From an uncultured Pseudomonadales bacterium (lineage in GTDB: Bacteria; Pseudomonadota; Gammaproteobacteria; Pseudomonadales; Azotimanducaceae), in NCBI GenBank assembly GCA_951813515.1, contig OX638346.1, positions 2,039,617-2,103,616 on the forward strand: a stretch of DNA of 64,000 bases, read 5' to 3'. Shown here one piece after another: positions 8,772 to 17,435 of the stretch (the stretch's first letter is position 1; each line of letters begins with the position of its first letter). A model generated the notes under the pieces. It made no database searches. It was given only the letters and a program-made list of their open reading frames with translations, and was not told the DNA's origin. A program made the position numbers and the translations under genes.

Positions 8772-9124
8772 CGATCCGGCGCCTGACGCGCCACCGGCCA
8801 CGCCTTCGTGACTGGTCGCGACAGGAAGAAAAGCGGAAATGACCAAATCCGGAAGCCTTCATCGGTGACAGTCATCGCGCCTGTAGGCGGAGATGAATAT
8901 GACGGGGATATCGCTGAGTTCGGGAACTTCCCCGTCAGCTGGATACCGTCGGTGTCGAGAGGGATATAGCGAATCGCGTATCTAAATTTATGAAACGAAC
9001 ACTATATTATTCGGTTAATTTATGACAATTTCACACTATGCGGATGCCGAAGTTGTAGGCTTCCTGATCTTGGTCGCGCAATGTGACGAGGCCCTTTGCC
9101 TTTTGGTGGGACTAGGCACCGAAA
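8772..9124 (+). other. Gene-free stretch with an AT-rich segment behind argA
   Basis: The first ~70 bases resemble the bases just upstream of ilvD (10170-10238), including a dead-end ATG at 8839 that stops after a few codons, so this part looks like a displaced copy of the old argA-ilvD spacer. Bases ~8975-9045 are much more AT-rich than the surroundings and could hold a promoter for the small genes at 9125 and 9235. No other gene was seen. Confidence 0.5.
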
Positions 9125-9238
9125 ATGATCGATGAACGAAGCACGCTGACTGGCCGAGAGGCGGAAACCTGTCCTGATCTCCTGGCGCGCGCGCTTCGCG
9201 GATCGCTTCTCGACGCCTTGAGCGAGATCTGCCTGTGA
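9125..9238 (+). CDS. Small ORF, 37 residues, overlapping the next gene
   Basis: ATG at 9125, 37 codons, stop TGA at 9236-9238; an in-frame TAG at 9113 limits the start. Its TGA overlaps the GTG start of the next frame (GTGA), the classic arrangement of a translationally coupled pair. The product is charged at the N-terminus and has an amphipathic helix-like C-terminal half (LLARALRGSLLDALSEI). I do not recognise it. No strong ribosome binding site is visible, so existence rests mainly on the overlap. Confidence 0.4.
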   Translation: MIDERSTLTGREAETCPDLLARALRGSLLDALSEICL

Positions 9239-9675
9239 CCTACATCTTCCGCCGAGGTCGGGGGCGCCTGGGTTACCGGGTCATTCGCGAGTCGGACGGT
9301 AGGGAGCTGGGTACTGTTGTTCCCGCACCGATCGGGAAGTGGACGGTATGGGCCGGCGACGGGAAGTCGTACAACACGCGGGTGGAGGCTGCCGGTTCGA
9401 TTGACCATGCGGCGGTCGAGATCCCCACCGGGAATCGCGAGTGGCGTTACGGAGACATCGTGGTGTTGGATAACAGGAAGCTGGATCAGGTGCAGATGGT
9501 CTTCCCGCGCGAAGTCCCTCGGAAAGAGCAGGAACACATGCTCGCTGAGGGGTTTCGTTGGCACGCGGAGAAGGGCGCATGGCAGCGGTCGAGGAGCGAG
9601 GACTCGCTGGAGTCCGCGCTGCGAATGGCTCGGCATTGGTCGAAGGCTTCGAAGAGCGGACATGGACGGGATTAG
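9235..9675 (+). CDS. Hypothetical protein, 146 residues, in a module inserted behind argA
   Basis: GTG start at 9235 overlapping the TGA of the 37-residue ORF. No signal peptide or membrane segment is evident. The N-terminal half is basic and beta-rich; the C-terminal part (EHMLAEGFRWHAEKGAWQRS) recalls a short motif common at the ends of phage and plasmid proteins, where a 'xxGFRWxxxxxxWxR' segment recurs. That likeness is weak. The gene lies between argA and a relic of the argA 3' end and so was probably acquired. Function unknown. Confidence 0.55.
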   Translation: MTYIFRRGRGRLGYRVIRESDGRELGTVVPAPIGKWTVWAGDGKSYNTRVEAAGSIDHAAVEIPTGNREWRYGDIVVLDNRKLDQVQMVFPREVPRKEQEHMLAEGFRWHAEKGAWQRSRSEDSLESALRMARHWSKASKSGHGRD

Positions 9676-9759
9676 TGACCTGCTTACCGGCGCTTGAAAG
9701 TGCCCCACAGCCGTCGCCTCCGGCTCCGCCTGTGGCCCGGCCCCGCTCGTCGCCCATGC

Positions 9760-9806
9760 AACAAGCGCCCCGGGTCGCTGGCGCTCCCCGGAGGCGTTTG
9801 TTCCAT
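9760..9806. repeat. REP-like palindromic repeat, copy 1
   Basis: A ~46-base imperfect hairpin (aacaagcgcccc ... ggcgtttgtt) with the core gtcgctggcgctcc. A clear relative is at 41305-41350, between gcvH and gcvPA. Intergenic, palindromic and dispersed, it behaves like a REP-type extragenic repeat. Confidence 0.6.
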
Positions 9807-9837
9807 GCGAGTTCCCTCGGGCGCTGAATCAGAGTTC

Positions 9838-9900
9838 TTGGGGCGGGGCCCGGCGCGAATTGTCCATTGCTCCTATCGGGCCGGACAAGCCCCGCCCCGC
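9838..9900. repeat. Long GC-rich inverted repeat
   Basis: ggggcggggc near 9839 and gccccgcccc near 9890 are perfect complements about 40 bases apart. The element lies between the REP-like repeat and the argA relic. No T-run follows, so a terminator is not supported; it may be another extragenic palindrome. Confidence 0.4.
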
Positions 9901-9965
9901 CCGTAGAACCGGGCGGACGAATCCATGTGACGAGAGAAGGATCTCTCGGGATCGAAAATCCCGCT

Positions 9966-10138
9966 GCGTGCGCGGTGCCGCTGGCCTGTTGGTCGTGACC
10001 GCACCGGCCGAGGACTGGCTTGCCGGGCGGACTTCATCCGACCGGGCCTGACCCGCTACCGGGCTCGAAGCAGGCGTTGTATAACTATCGGCGCAACTCC
10101 AGGGTGATGATCCAATGCGTGGTGGCGCGATCGACTGG
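9966..10138 (+). pseudogene. Decayed copy of the argA 3' end
   Basis: This stretch aligns along most of its length with the last ~180 bases of argA: gtcgtgaccgcaccggccg, gaggactggcttgc, ctcgaagcaggcgttgtata and ggcgcaactccagggtgatg each have a close counterpart at 8600-8735. Several indels break the frame. Similarity then runs on into the spacer before ilvD. It is best read as the original argA end, displaced when the 8772-9960 module entered; the intact argA kept a full end. Confidence 0.8.
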
Positions 10139-10235
10139 GGCGAAAGTCGGACCAGTGGTCGATTTTCCATGGGGTCTCGTCCGGCGCTTGCGGTCGTGCG
10201 TTCGCCGCTGTTCACGGAACGGAAAAAGAGGAACC

Positions 10236-11897
10236 ATGTCGGATATCCGAAAATACTCATCGGTCATAGTTGACGGCGTCGAGCAGGCGCCGAGCCGGGC
10301 GATGCTGCACGCGGTCGGCTTTGTCCCGGAAGACTTTTCGAAGCCGCAGATCGGCATTGCCTCCACCTGGAGCATGACGACGCCGTGCAACATGCACATT
10401 GACCGGCTGGCGGAGGAGGCGGCACGAGGCGCGGATGCCGCTGGGGCGAAGAGCGTCTTGTTCAACACCATCACGGTTTCCGACGGCATCGCCATGGGGA
10501 CGTCCGGAATGCGCTACTCGCTGGTCTCGCGGGAACTGATCGCGGACTCCATCGAAGCCGTCGTCGGCGCCCAGGGCTTCGACGGTTTCGTCGCCATCGG
10601 CGGCTGCGACAAGAACATGCCGGGATGCGCCATGGCGATGGCGCGCCTGGACCGGCCGAGCCTGTTCGTCTATGGCGGCACGATCCTGCCCGGCGCCGAG
10701 CGCCGGGATATCATCTCGGTGTTCGAAGCCGTTGGCGGGCATGCGGCGGGGACCGTATCTGATATCGAACTCAAGGAAATTGAACAGACCGCGATTCCGG
10801 GTCCCGGCTCCTGCGGCGGCATGTACACCGCGAACACCATGGCTTCCGCCATCGAAGCGCTGGGCCTGTCGCTGCCCAACTCGTCGGCGCAGAATGCGGT
10901 GAGCGACAACAAGCGTCGCGACAGCTACGACGCGGGAGTCGCGGTCAGGGCGCTGATCGACCGCGACATCAAACCTTCCGACATCCTTTCCCTCGAGGCT
11001 TTCGAGAACGCAATCACCGTGTGCGTCGCGCTGGAAGGGTCGACCAACGCCGTCCTGCACCTCCTGGCCATTGCCCATGCGGGTGGCGTGCTGCTGACGT
11101 TGGATGACTTCACCCGCGTCGGTGATCGGGTGCCGGTGCTGGCGGACATGCGTCCGTCCGGCCGTTTTGCGATGTCGGAACTGATCGAGATCGGCGGCAT
11201 TCAGCCACTCATGAAGGCGCTGCTGGACGAGGGCCTGCTGCACGGCGACTGCCTGACGGTAACCGGCAAAACGATGGCGGAGAACCTGGTGGATGTGGCG
11301 CCCTATCCCGACAGTCAGGAGATCATTCGGCCGTTCACGAACCCGATCAAGAAGGACAGTCATCTCGTCGTGCTTCACGGCAACCTCGCGCCGGAGGGCG
11401 CGGTGGCGAAGATCACGGGACACGAGGGCCTGGCCTTCACTGGCACGGCGAAAGTCTTTCACGGCGAAGAAGCCGCGATGCGGGCCATCATGGATGGCGG
11501 TGTCGAAGAGGGCGACGTGGTCGTCGTGCGCTACGAAGGTCCGAAGGGGGGGCCCGGCATGCGCGAGATGCTAAGCCCGACCAGCGCCATCATGGGCCGC
11601 GGACTGTCCAATGTCGCGCTGCTCACGGATGGCCGCTTCTCCGGCGGCTCCCACGGCTTCGTCATCGGACACGTGTCGCCGGAAGCGATCGAAGGCGGTC
11701 CCATCGCGCTCATCGAAGACAACGACACCATCACCATCAACGCGGAACGGCGCCAGATCAACGTCGAACTGAGCGTCGAGGAGCTGCGGCAACGGCGAGA
11801 ACGGTGGCGTCCGCCCGCACCGTACGCGACGCGAGGCGCACTCGCGAAGTACGCGAAACTCGTCAGCTCGGCAAGCGAAGGCGCGGTGACGGACTGA
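10236..11897 (+). CDS. ilvD: Dihydroxy-acid dehydratase
   Basis: 553 residues from the ATG at 10236, preceded by AAGAGGA; an upstream extension of the frame to 10020 runs through the argA relic and is not coding. It dehydrates 2,3-dihydroxy-isovalerate and -methylvalerate in Val/Ile synthesis. Iron-sulphur cysteines are visible in [17 protein letters not shown] and [14 protein letters not shown], with a third in the N-terminal [13 protein letters not shown]. The late [19 protein letters not shown] is typical of the IlvD/Edd family. At ~555 residues it belongs to the shorter IlvD group. Confidence 0.93.
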   Translation: MSDIRKYSSVIVDGVEQAPSRAMLHAVGFVPEDFSKPQIGIASTWSMTTPCNMHIDRLAEEAARGADAAGAKSVLFNTITVSDGIAMGTSGMRYSLVSRELIADSIEAVVGAQGFDGFVAIGGCDKNMPGCAMAMARLDRPSLFVYGGTILPGAERRDIISVFEAVGGHAAGTVSDIELKEIEQTAIPGPGSCGGMYTANTMASAIEALGLSLPNSSAQNAVSDNKRRDSYDAGVAVRALIDRDIKPSDILSLEAFENAITVCVALEGSTNAVLHLLAIAHAGGVLLTLDDFTRVGDRVPVLADMRPSGRFAMSELIEIGGIQPLMKALLDEGLLHGDCLTVTGKTMAENLVDVAPYPDSQEIIRPFTNPIKKDSHLVVLHGNLAPEGAVAKITGHEGLAFTGTAKVFHGEEAAMRAIMDGGVEEGDVVVVRYEGPKGGPGMREMLSPTSAIMGRGLSNVALLTDGRFSGGSHGFVIGHVSPEAIEGGPIALIEDNDTITINAERRQINVELSVEELRQRRERWRPPAPYATRGALAKYAKLVSSASEGAVTD

Positions 11898-11928
11898 TAT
11901 CCGGCCCCGCTCCCCGTCACAGCGGGCG

Positions 11929-13014
11929 TCAGCGCGCCAGCCACGCGCTGAAGCGCTCGTTCACGTCGTCGGCGTGGTCGCTCCACCACTCCCAGTCGTT
12001 GTACAGGACGCGCTTCAGGTTCTGGGGGCTGGTCGGCATGTGCTGCTTCATGTCGACGCCGGTCGCCAGGTGAGTGGATATGAGTTCCGTGCCGGAGTGC
12101 CGGGCGGGGCTGTAGGAGATATATCGTCCCACGGCTGCCTGGACTTCTGAACGGGTCGCGTAGCGCACGAACTGACGTGCGATTTCGAGGTTCGGGGTTT
12201 CCGCAACGATGCCCATGGTGCCGGAATCGAGCACCTGCCCATCCCAGATCACCACGAAAGGCTGGTTCTCGACGATCTGGGCATTGAAGATGCGTCCGTT
12301 GTAGGCGGTGCTCATCACAACTTCGCGATCGGCCAGCATCTGCGGGGGTTGCGCCCCGGCCTCCCACCAGACGATGTCGTCCTTGATCGTGTCGAGCTTG
12401 CGGAACGCGCGGCTCATCCCTGCGGCGGTGCCCAGCGTATCGTAGACCTCTTCGACCGGTACTCCGTCGGCCAGTAACGCGAATTCCAGGTTCACCTGCG
12501 GTGCCCGCCGCATGCCCCGGCGACCGGGGAAACGGTCCAGATCGAAAAAGTCGTCGATGGTGGACGGCTTGTCGCCGGGGAAGCTGTCGGCGTTGTAAGC
12601 ATAGATCGTCGAGTAGAACAGCAGTCCGCCGCCGCAGTCCGTCACCGTCCCTTCGAAGAAGTCCTCCGCTGCCGGCGTGCCGTCGGGAGCGGGCGCGAGG
12701 TCGTCGATGTCGACGTACTCCAGCAGGCCCTCGTCGCACCCCCGGGCCGCATCCGCCATCTCGAGATCGACGATATCCCAATAGACATTGCCGGTTTCCA
12801 CCTGCGCTCGAACCTGCGCCAGGCCGCCGTTGTACACCTCGACGCGAATCTCGATGCCTGTTTCCCTCGAGAACGGCTCGAGGATCGCCTTGCGGCTCGC
12901 CTGCTCGTAGGAGCCACCCCAGGACACTACCGTCAGGGTCTCTGCGGACCCGCCGACGGCGAGCGCAAGACATGCTAGCGCGAGGGCTCGGCGTACTACC
13001 GGGGACGTTTTCAT
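11929..13014 (-). CDS. Extracellular solute-binding protein (PotD/PotF-like, spermidine/putrescine class)
   Basis: 361 residues from the ATG at 13014, with GAGGAG 5 bases upstream. The N-terminus is a Sec signal peptide (RRALALACLALAVGGSAE). The mature start TLTVVSWGGSYEQASRKAIL and later YWDIVDLEMADA, ADREVVMSTAYNGRIF and GTMGIVAETPN are typical of polyamine-type periplasmic binding proteins. No permease or ATPase gene adjoins it, so it either feeds a transporter encoded elsewhere or is a remnant. It is convergent with ilvD. The ligand cannot be assigned. Confidence 0.82.
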   Translation of the reverse strand: MKTSPVVRRALALACLALAVGGSAETLTVVSWGGSYEQASRKAILEPFSRETGIEIRVEVYNGGLAQVRAQVETGNVYWDIVDLEMADAARGCDEGLLEYVDIDDLAPAPDGTPAAEDFFEGTVTDCGGGLLFYSTIYAYNADSFPGDKPSTIDDFFDLDRFPGRRGMRRAPQVNLEFALLADGVPVEEVYDTLGTAAGMSRAFRKLDTIKDDIVWWEAGAQPPQMLADREVVMSTAYNGRIFNAQIVENQPFVVIWDGQVLDSGTMGIVAETPNLEIARQFVRYATRSEVQAAVGRYISYSPARHSGTELISTHLATGVDMKQHMPTSPQNLKRVLYNDWEWWSDHADDVNERFSAWLAR

Positions 13015-13255
13015 GGAAGCTCCTCGATGAAGGCAAGAGTAGAAAGCCGTATGCTGCCGACTATCCAGCGAGGAGGTCAAACATGTCCGATATCTTCGCT
13101 CGAGTTCGCTGACCTGCCGGTCACCGGCATGGGCGTCCCGGACTTCGCGGACATGACGGAGAGTCAGAAGCAACGATTTCTGAAGTTGTGCGCCGTTGAT
13201 ACGCCGACGTAGCAAGATCAGAATAGGGTCGCTGCCCATATTCAACCGAACAGCA

Positions 13256-13498
13256 TTGAAGACAACGATCAAGACTGCCGATGACCTTGTGAGGAAGGCA
13301 AGGACCTTCGCAGCAAGGGCGAACATTACGCTGCGCTTGCTGATGGAGCGTGGCTTACGCGTAGTGCTGCGAGCCAGCCGACGAGAACGCTTCGAACTAA
13401 AGGATGCGTCTGTGGGCGGCCGAGGCCTGCAACCTCTCTATCGAGACGCCGAGTGGGCGCGGATTCGCGAATCGGCGCACGAAGATCGCGGCGGTTGA
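13256..13498 (+). CDS. VapB-like (DUF2191-type) orphan antitoxin
   Basis: 80 residues from a TTG at 13256, chosen because it gives the family start LKTTIKTADDLVRKARTFAA (ribbon-helix-helix). RLLMERGLRVVL, LKDASVGGRGLQP and WARIRESAHEDRG match the C-terminal tail of short VapB antitoxins. A VapC gene normally starts at the overlapping stop. Here TTGATCGCC sits at the right place, but after a few codons the frame shows no PIN-domain sequence and stops, and the VOC gene follows convergently. The partner therefore seems lost. Confidence 0.6.
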   Translation: MKTTIKTADDLVRKARTFAARANITLRLLMERGLRVVLRASRRERFELKDASVGGRGLQPLYRDAEWARIRESAHEDRGG

Positions 13499-13546
13499 TC
13501 GCCAGCTCAAATCAGTCCGCCGCTACCGCATGCGGCGAACCCGGCG

Positions 13547-13921
13547 TCAAACGACGCCAGCAACGTGCGACGAATTGATCGGGATGGTGTAACCCGACGG
13601 TCCCTTGACCTCGAAAGAGTCGTGGATTCTGCCGCGCTCGATCGGTGTCGCTTCGATACCGTCCTCGACGAAACCCTGATACACGGAGTCGACGTCGTCG
13701 ACCATCAGATCGAACGGCGCGCGTTGGCCTTGGGGGATGGGTTCCTCGGTCTTGTTGAGTATCAGGTGCGTGCCGCCGCGCAGTTCAAGGATCGCAAAAT
13801 CGTCGCGTTCCAGGATCTCGCGCATCCCGTGGCGGACGAAAAAGTGATACGCGTCCCCGACATCTGAAACCGCCATTCTCATGTGACCGACCGCGAAGGT
13901 CGGCCTTTGGTCATCTTTCAC
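13547..13921 (-). CDS. VOC (glyoxalase/bleomycin resistance) family protein
   Basis: 124 residues from the GTG at 13921, picked for its strong AGGAGG six bases upstream; a longer frame lacks support. The beta-alpha-beta-beta-beta pattern of the vicinal oxygen chelate fold is visible: GHMRMAVSDVGDAYHFFVRHG, FAILELRGGTHLIL, PFDLMVDDVDSVYQGFVEDG, FEVKGPSGYTIPI. Candidate metal residues are the early His and a Glu in the last strand. The substrate is unknown. Confidence 0.75.
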   Translation of the reverse strand: MKDDQRPTFAVGHMRMAVSDVGDAYHFFVRHGMREILERDDFAILELRGGTHLILNKTEEPIPQGQRAPFDLMVDDVDSVYQGFVEDGIEATPIERGRIHDSFEVKGPSGYTIPINSSHVAGVV

Positions 13922-14005
13922 CTGGCACCTCCTGTGGTTGCCGATGGAATCATACGAATATTGGGACGCGGATTGCGAATAATCAGACATGGTTGTGCCT
14001 GGGTT

Positions 14006-14452
14006 TCATCGAAGCAACAGCCGCTCATCGAGCGTGAAGGGTTCGACATCGCCATGCGTAACAAGCGACGCAAAGTCGGGATGATCCGGGTTGAGCACCA
14101 CGTTGCGCTCCTGGGGTATCACAAAACTGGCCACGCTGAACCCGAAGACACCGTCTGCACCCAAGCGTTCGTCCCCAAGCACCGAAGCGTCTTCAGCAAC
14201 TTCCTCATCTGCAATGTGTTCGATTGCCCGGTCGGGAACCTGGACCTCAAGGAAACGGTACTCAGGCAGGATGGCTACTCGAGGCGCGTGGACGAGAATC
14301 TCCAACGCTGCTAGGGAGAGCGTGCTTGCGCAATAGACGGCCCGCACGCCGGGGGAGTTGAAACGACCACCCCATTCGCGCGCGCCCTCGCCGCTCAGCA
14401 TGGTTTGCGCGTCGGGCGCATGTCTTGCTTTTGCGAAGCGGTAGACCCTCAC
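14006..14452 (-). CDS. RES-domain toxin of an Xre-RES toxin-antitoxin system
   Basis: 148 residues. Family marks: MRVYRFAKARH, the GEGAREWGGRFNSPGVRAVYCA block with the conserved Arg and Tyr, SLAALEILVH with the conserved Glu, and FVIPQERNVVLNPDHPDF near the end. Characterised RES toxins of this type destroy cellular NAD+ (NAD+ phosphorylase or glycohydrolase). Its ATG overlaps the antitoxin TGA (ATGA), so the antitoxin is made first and the toxin is coupled to it. Confidence 0.88.
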   Translation of the reverse strand: MRVYRFAKARHAPDAQTMLSGEGAREWGGRFNSPGVRAVYCASTLSLAALEILVHAPRVAILPEYRFLEVQVPDRAIEHIADEEVAEDASVLGDERLGADGVFGFSVASFVIPQERNVVLNPDHPDFASLVTHGDVEPFTLDERLLLR

Positions 14453-14934
14453 GTCGGAATGCCATGCTCCAGCCTGCTGATCAACCGAATCACGTCCCGC
14501 GCGCCGAACTCCGTCGTCGCGCGGTCCATGGGCGTTTCGCCATCAAGCGCGGGCGCCGGTGTGCGAAGCCACAGCGCTGCGGCGTCGGTGTCGCCAAGCA
14601 GTTCTACCGCGCTTCGGAACAAATCCGCATAGCGCACGACGCGATCGGATTCGTCGACGGACAGGCGACCTTTGCGTCGGCGTCGAGCGTAGGTCTGCCT
14701 CGATAGCTTGAGATAGCGTTGCAATGCTGCGGAGGTGACCTGGATCTGCTCGGCCAGCTTCTCCACCGCGTCCACGGATAACCCCTCGCGGACGGCTTCA
14801 ACGGTGACAGGGCGCTGTTGCTTGAGAATCACGGTCACCGTCGTTGACTGTGAACCAGGTCGGCGGGGTGATGTCGTTTTAGGGTTGGAACCCTCGCGGA
14901 AACTCTCTTTGGCGGGTTCTTTCTGCGTCGACAT
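14449..14934 (-). CDS. Xre/MbcA/ParS-type antitoxin
   Basis: 161 residues from the ATG at 14934. A disordered basic N-terminus (~1-45) is followed by an HTH-like region (LSVDAVEKLAEQIQVTSAAL, YLKLSRQTYARRRRKGRLS) and the C-terminal toxin-binding domain (DRVVRYADLFRSAVELLGD, AALWLRTPAPALDGETPMDR, EFGARDVIRLISRLEHGIPT), the standard layout of the RES-partner antitoxin. It probably represses its own promoter, which would lie in 14935-15060. The pair looks complete. Confidence 0.87.
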   Translation of the reverse strand: MSTQKEPAKESFREGSNPKTTSPRRPGSQSTTVTVILKQQRPVTVEAVREGLSVDAVEKLAEQIQVTSAALQRYLKLSRQTYARRRRKGRLSVDESDRVVRYADLFRSAVELLGDTDAAALWLRTPAPALDGETPMDRATTEFGARDVIRLISRLEHGIPT

Positions 14935-15096
14935 GGCTGATGTGCTCCACTTGGGATATTCGCAGTGTACCACGTAGACCATAACCGGCAGTTCGCGCCA
15001 GGGCGGACCGACGACTACGGGGGTAGTACACTTTGACGAAATGCAGGCGTTGTTTCTCGCCACGCGTGCCTTCCTTTGACCTCTGAGGACAAAAAA

Positions 15097-15948
15097 ATGT
15101 CGGATACCAGAACCCCCGTGATCGACTCCCAGGTGCATTGCTACGAGCGGAACAGCCCCGAGCGTCCGTGGGCGAATCCCTCGGACTGGCCGGCAGAGGT
15201 CACCGGAGACGACGCGGTCGCGTTCATGGACAGCGTGGGCGTTGACGGTGCCCTGTTCGTGTCGGCGTTCTCCCTGTACCGCTTCGATGCGAGTTACGCG
15301 GTGGAGGTCCAGGCCCAGCACCCCGGTCGATTCGGGATCATCAAGCCCTTCGATACGCGCGATCCTGCCGTGGCGGAAGCACTGGCGGACTGGGCGGCGC
15401 AGCCGGGCGTGGTCGGTGCGCGGATCATGATGGTGGCTCCGGGTGCAGCCCAGGCTGAAGGCGTGGACCGCATGTGCGCAGCGGCGGCGCGCCATGGGCT
15501 GCCGGTCAACGTGCTGTGCTGGGGCAACGTCGCCGAGTTCGCCGAGGTCGCTGGCCGGCACACGGATACGCAGCTTGTGATCGACCACATGGGCATCCAG
15601 CAACCGACGGCGCCGCCGGCGGCACCGGAACCGTTTGCCGATCTCGACAACGTTCTCGCGCTCGCGCGCCACGACAATGTCGCGATCAAGGTCTCCGGCG
15701 CGTGCACGCTGTCCCACGAACCGTTTCCGTTTCCCGACATCTGGGACCCCCTGGCGCGCATCTTCGATGCCTTCGGTATCGAGCGGTGCATGTGGGGAAC
15801 GGACTGGACGCGTGCCGCCAACGTGGTGGACCCGGCGGAATCCGTGAAGGCCTTTTTTGTCACGGACCGCCTGTCCGATTCGGACCGCGCCGCGTTGATG
15901 GGCGGCAGCCTGTCGCAGATCTACCGCTGGGCGCCGGCTGTGGACTGA
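15097..15948 (+). CDS. Amidohydrolase 2 family protein (TIM-barrel hydrolase)
   Basis: 283 residues from the ATG at 15097. The fold is that of COG3618-type metal-dependent hydrolases/lactonases: PVIDSQVHCYERNSPERPW at the N-terminus (the first metal motif reads D-S-Q-V-H rather than D-x-H-x-H), VGARIMMVAPG, QLVIDHMGIQQPT and RCMWGTDWTRA near the C-terminus. It likely hydrolyses a small lactone or cyclic amide. The neighbours give no pathway. It diverges from the Xre-RES operon. Confidence 0.8.
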   Translation: MSDTRTPVIDSQVHCYERNSPERPWANPSDWPAEVTGDDAVAFMDSVGVDGALFVSAFSLYRFDASYAVEVQAQHPGRFGIIKPFDTRDPAVAEALADWAAQPGVVGARIMMVAPGAAQAEGVDRMCAAAARHGLPVNVLCWGNVAEFAEVAGRHTDTQLVIDHMGIQQPTAPPAAPEPFADLDNVLALARHDNVAIKVSGACTLSHEPFPFPDIWDPLARIFDAFGIERCMWGTDWTRAANVVDPAESVKAFFVTDRLSDSDRAALMGGSLSQIYRWAPAVD

Positions 15949-16019
15949 GGACCTGCCGAAAGCCAGACGGCACGGAATCTTCGGAAAGGGTCACACGCGG
16001 CTATTCGAGCTAGTCCGGC

Positions 16020-16874
16020 CTAAACGTCCTCGTAGTAGTCCGGCACCAGCGCCTGATCATCTTTCGGCGGACGTATATAGCCGGCGTCCGGGGCTCGCGG
16101 GGGCAGTTCGATCGGTTCCGGCGTGAGGTCTTCGTATGGGATGAGGCTGAGAAGGTGCCGGATGCAATTCAGCCGCGCGCGCTTCTTGACGTCTGCCTCG
16201 ACCACGTACCACGGCGCCTGCTTGATGTCCGTGTGCAGGAACATGACGTCCTTCGCCCTCGAGTACTCCACCCATCTTCGCCGTGACTCCAGGTCCATGG
16301 GACTGAGCTTCCAGCGCTTTGTGGGATTGGTAAGACGCTCCTGGAAGCGACGTTCCTGTTCTTCATCGCTGACCGAAAACCAGTACTTGATGAGCTTGAT
16401 TCCCGAACGCACGAGCATCCGTTCGAACTCGGGGCACGAACGCATGAATTCCTCGTATTCGTCGTCCGTGCAGTAGCCCATGACGCGTTCGACGCCGGCG
16501 CGGTTGTACCAACTGCGGTCGAATAGGACCATTTCGCCGGCAGCGGGCAGATGTTCCACGTAGCGCTGGAAGTACCATTGCGTCCTTTCGCGCTCCGTAG
16601 GGGTCGCCAATGCCTCGATACGGCATACGCGCGGACTCAGGCGTTGGGCTATGCGTTTGATCGTGCCCCCTTTCCCCGCCGCGTCACGACCCTCGAACAG
16701 GACAACGACCTTGAGTCTCCGATTCCTGATCCACTCTTGCAGCTTGACCAGTTCGATTTGCAACATTTCCAGTTCACTGGAGTAGAGTCCGTTCGGCATG
16801 GCCTTTCTTTCGACCCTGATGTCCGCCTCCAACGGAGCGATCGGTCGGGGGCGGGTCTTTGAACGTTTAGCCAT
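16020..16874 (-). CDS. ppk2: Polyphosphate kinase 2
   Basis: 284 residues, one-domain PPK2. It moves phosphate between polyphosphate and nucleotides. P-loop FEGRDAAGKGGTIKR near residues 60-75, the lid region ERTQWYFQRYVEHLPAAGE, and Walker B MVLFDRSWYNRAGVERVMG near 118-136 are clear. LTNPTKRWKLSPMDLESRRR and ADVKKRARLNCIRHLL complete the family signature. Single-domain length suggests class I (NDP-forming direction), but class cannot be fixed by eye. It may be cotranscribed with the DM13 gene 24 bases upstream. Confidence 0.9.
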   Translation of the reverse strand: MAKRSKTRPRPIAPLEADIRVERKAMPNGLYSSELEMLQIELVKLQEWIRNRRLKVVVLFEGRDAAGKGGTIKRIAQRLSPRVCRIEALATPTERERTQWYFQRYVEHLPAAGEMVLFDRSWYNRAGVERVMGYCTDDEYEEFMRSCPEFERMLVRSGIKLIKYWFSVSDEEQERRFQERLTNPTKRWKLSPMDLESRRRWVEYSRAKDVMFLHTDIKQAPWYVVEADVKKRARLNCIRHLLSLIPYEDLTPEPIELPPRAPDAGYIRPPKDDQALVPDYYEDV

Positions 16875-16898
16875 TTGCTCCTCCCATTCCGACGCACT

Positions 16899-17396
16899 TT
16901 ACCCCGATATGGGGGTCACCGGCGAGATCGTGGCTGGAGAGATCAGCACGTTGAACTGCTCGCACCAGACGACGACGGACTGAAAGTCGGCGAGGTCGAT
17001 GCCCCTGGGAATCGCGTAGTTCTGACTACCGGTGAAGGCCTTCAGCCGGCCGAGATCGACGAACATCGTCTTCTCGACCTCGGTGTCGGGCGTTACCTCG
17101 GCGAGCGGGACGAGGTAGACATGGAATTTGGGTCCGGGGCCGACCTCGAAGTCTGACTCCAGGCGCACCAGGTCTGGATAGAGGGTCGCAGTGCCGCGGC
17201 CGTAGTGGATCGGATCCGACGGATTGGCGTGGATGAACTTGGCGCGGGCGACGGGATCGGCGTGGGTTGTTCCGGCCAGGGGTTCGTTCACTTCCGGCGG
17301 CGGGAACAGGTAGGGAAAGACGACGATGCCCGCGGCGAAGCCGGCACCCGTGCCGAGCACCGCGCCGATTACGAAGCCGATGATGGCGTGTTTCAT
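16899..17396 (-). CDS. DM13-domain protein, membrane-anchored
   Basis: 165 residues. One N-terminal hydrophobic segment (IIGFVIGAVLGTGAGFAAGI) anchors it, and the rest is extracytoplasmic. The DM13 domain covers ~60-160: GRGTATLYPDLVRLESDFEV, GPGPKFHVYLVPL, LGRLKAFTGSQNYAIPRGID and SVVVWCEQFNVLISPA, with the conserved WCE cysteine. DM13 domains are proposed to act in redox or electron transfer. A role here is unknown. Confidence 0.85.
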   Translation of the reverse strand: MKHAIIGFVIGAVLGTGAGFAAGIVVFPYLFPPPEVNEPLAGTTHADPVARAKFIHANPSDPIHYGRGTATLYPDLVRLESDFEVGPGPKFHVYLVPLAEVTPDTEVEKTMFVDLGRLKAFTGSQNYAIPRGIDLADFQSVVVWCEQFNVLISPATISPVTPISG

Positions 17397-17435
17397 GGGT
17401 AGCTCCTCAAAACGTGTGACCGTACGTGTTTTTGG

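Noticed and set aside
12501..13112. A 203-codon plus-strand frame over the solute-binding protein gene
   Set aside because: It is the antisense of a gene with a clear signal peptide and Shine-Dalgarno; its sequence is low-complexity Arg/Pro/Ser.
13027..13212. A 61-codon plus-strand ORF upstream of the VapB-like gene
   Set aside because: No ribosome binding site, no family likeness, and it starts within the promoter region of the divergent binding-protein gene.
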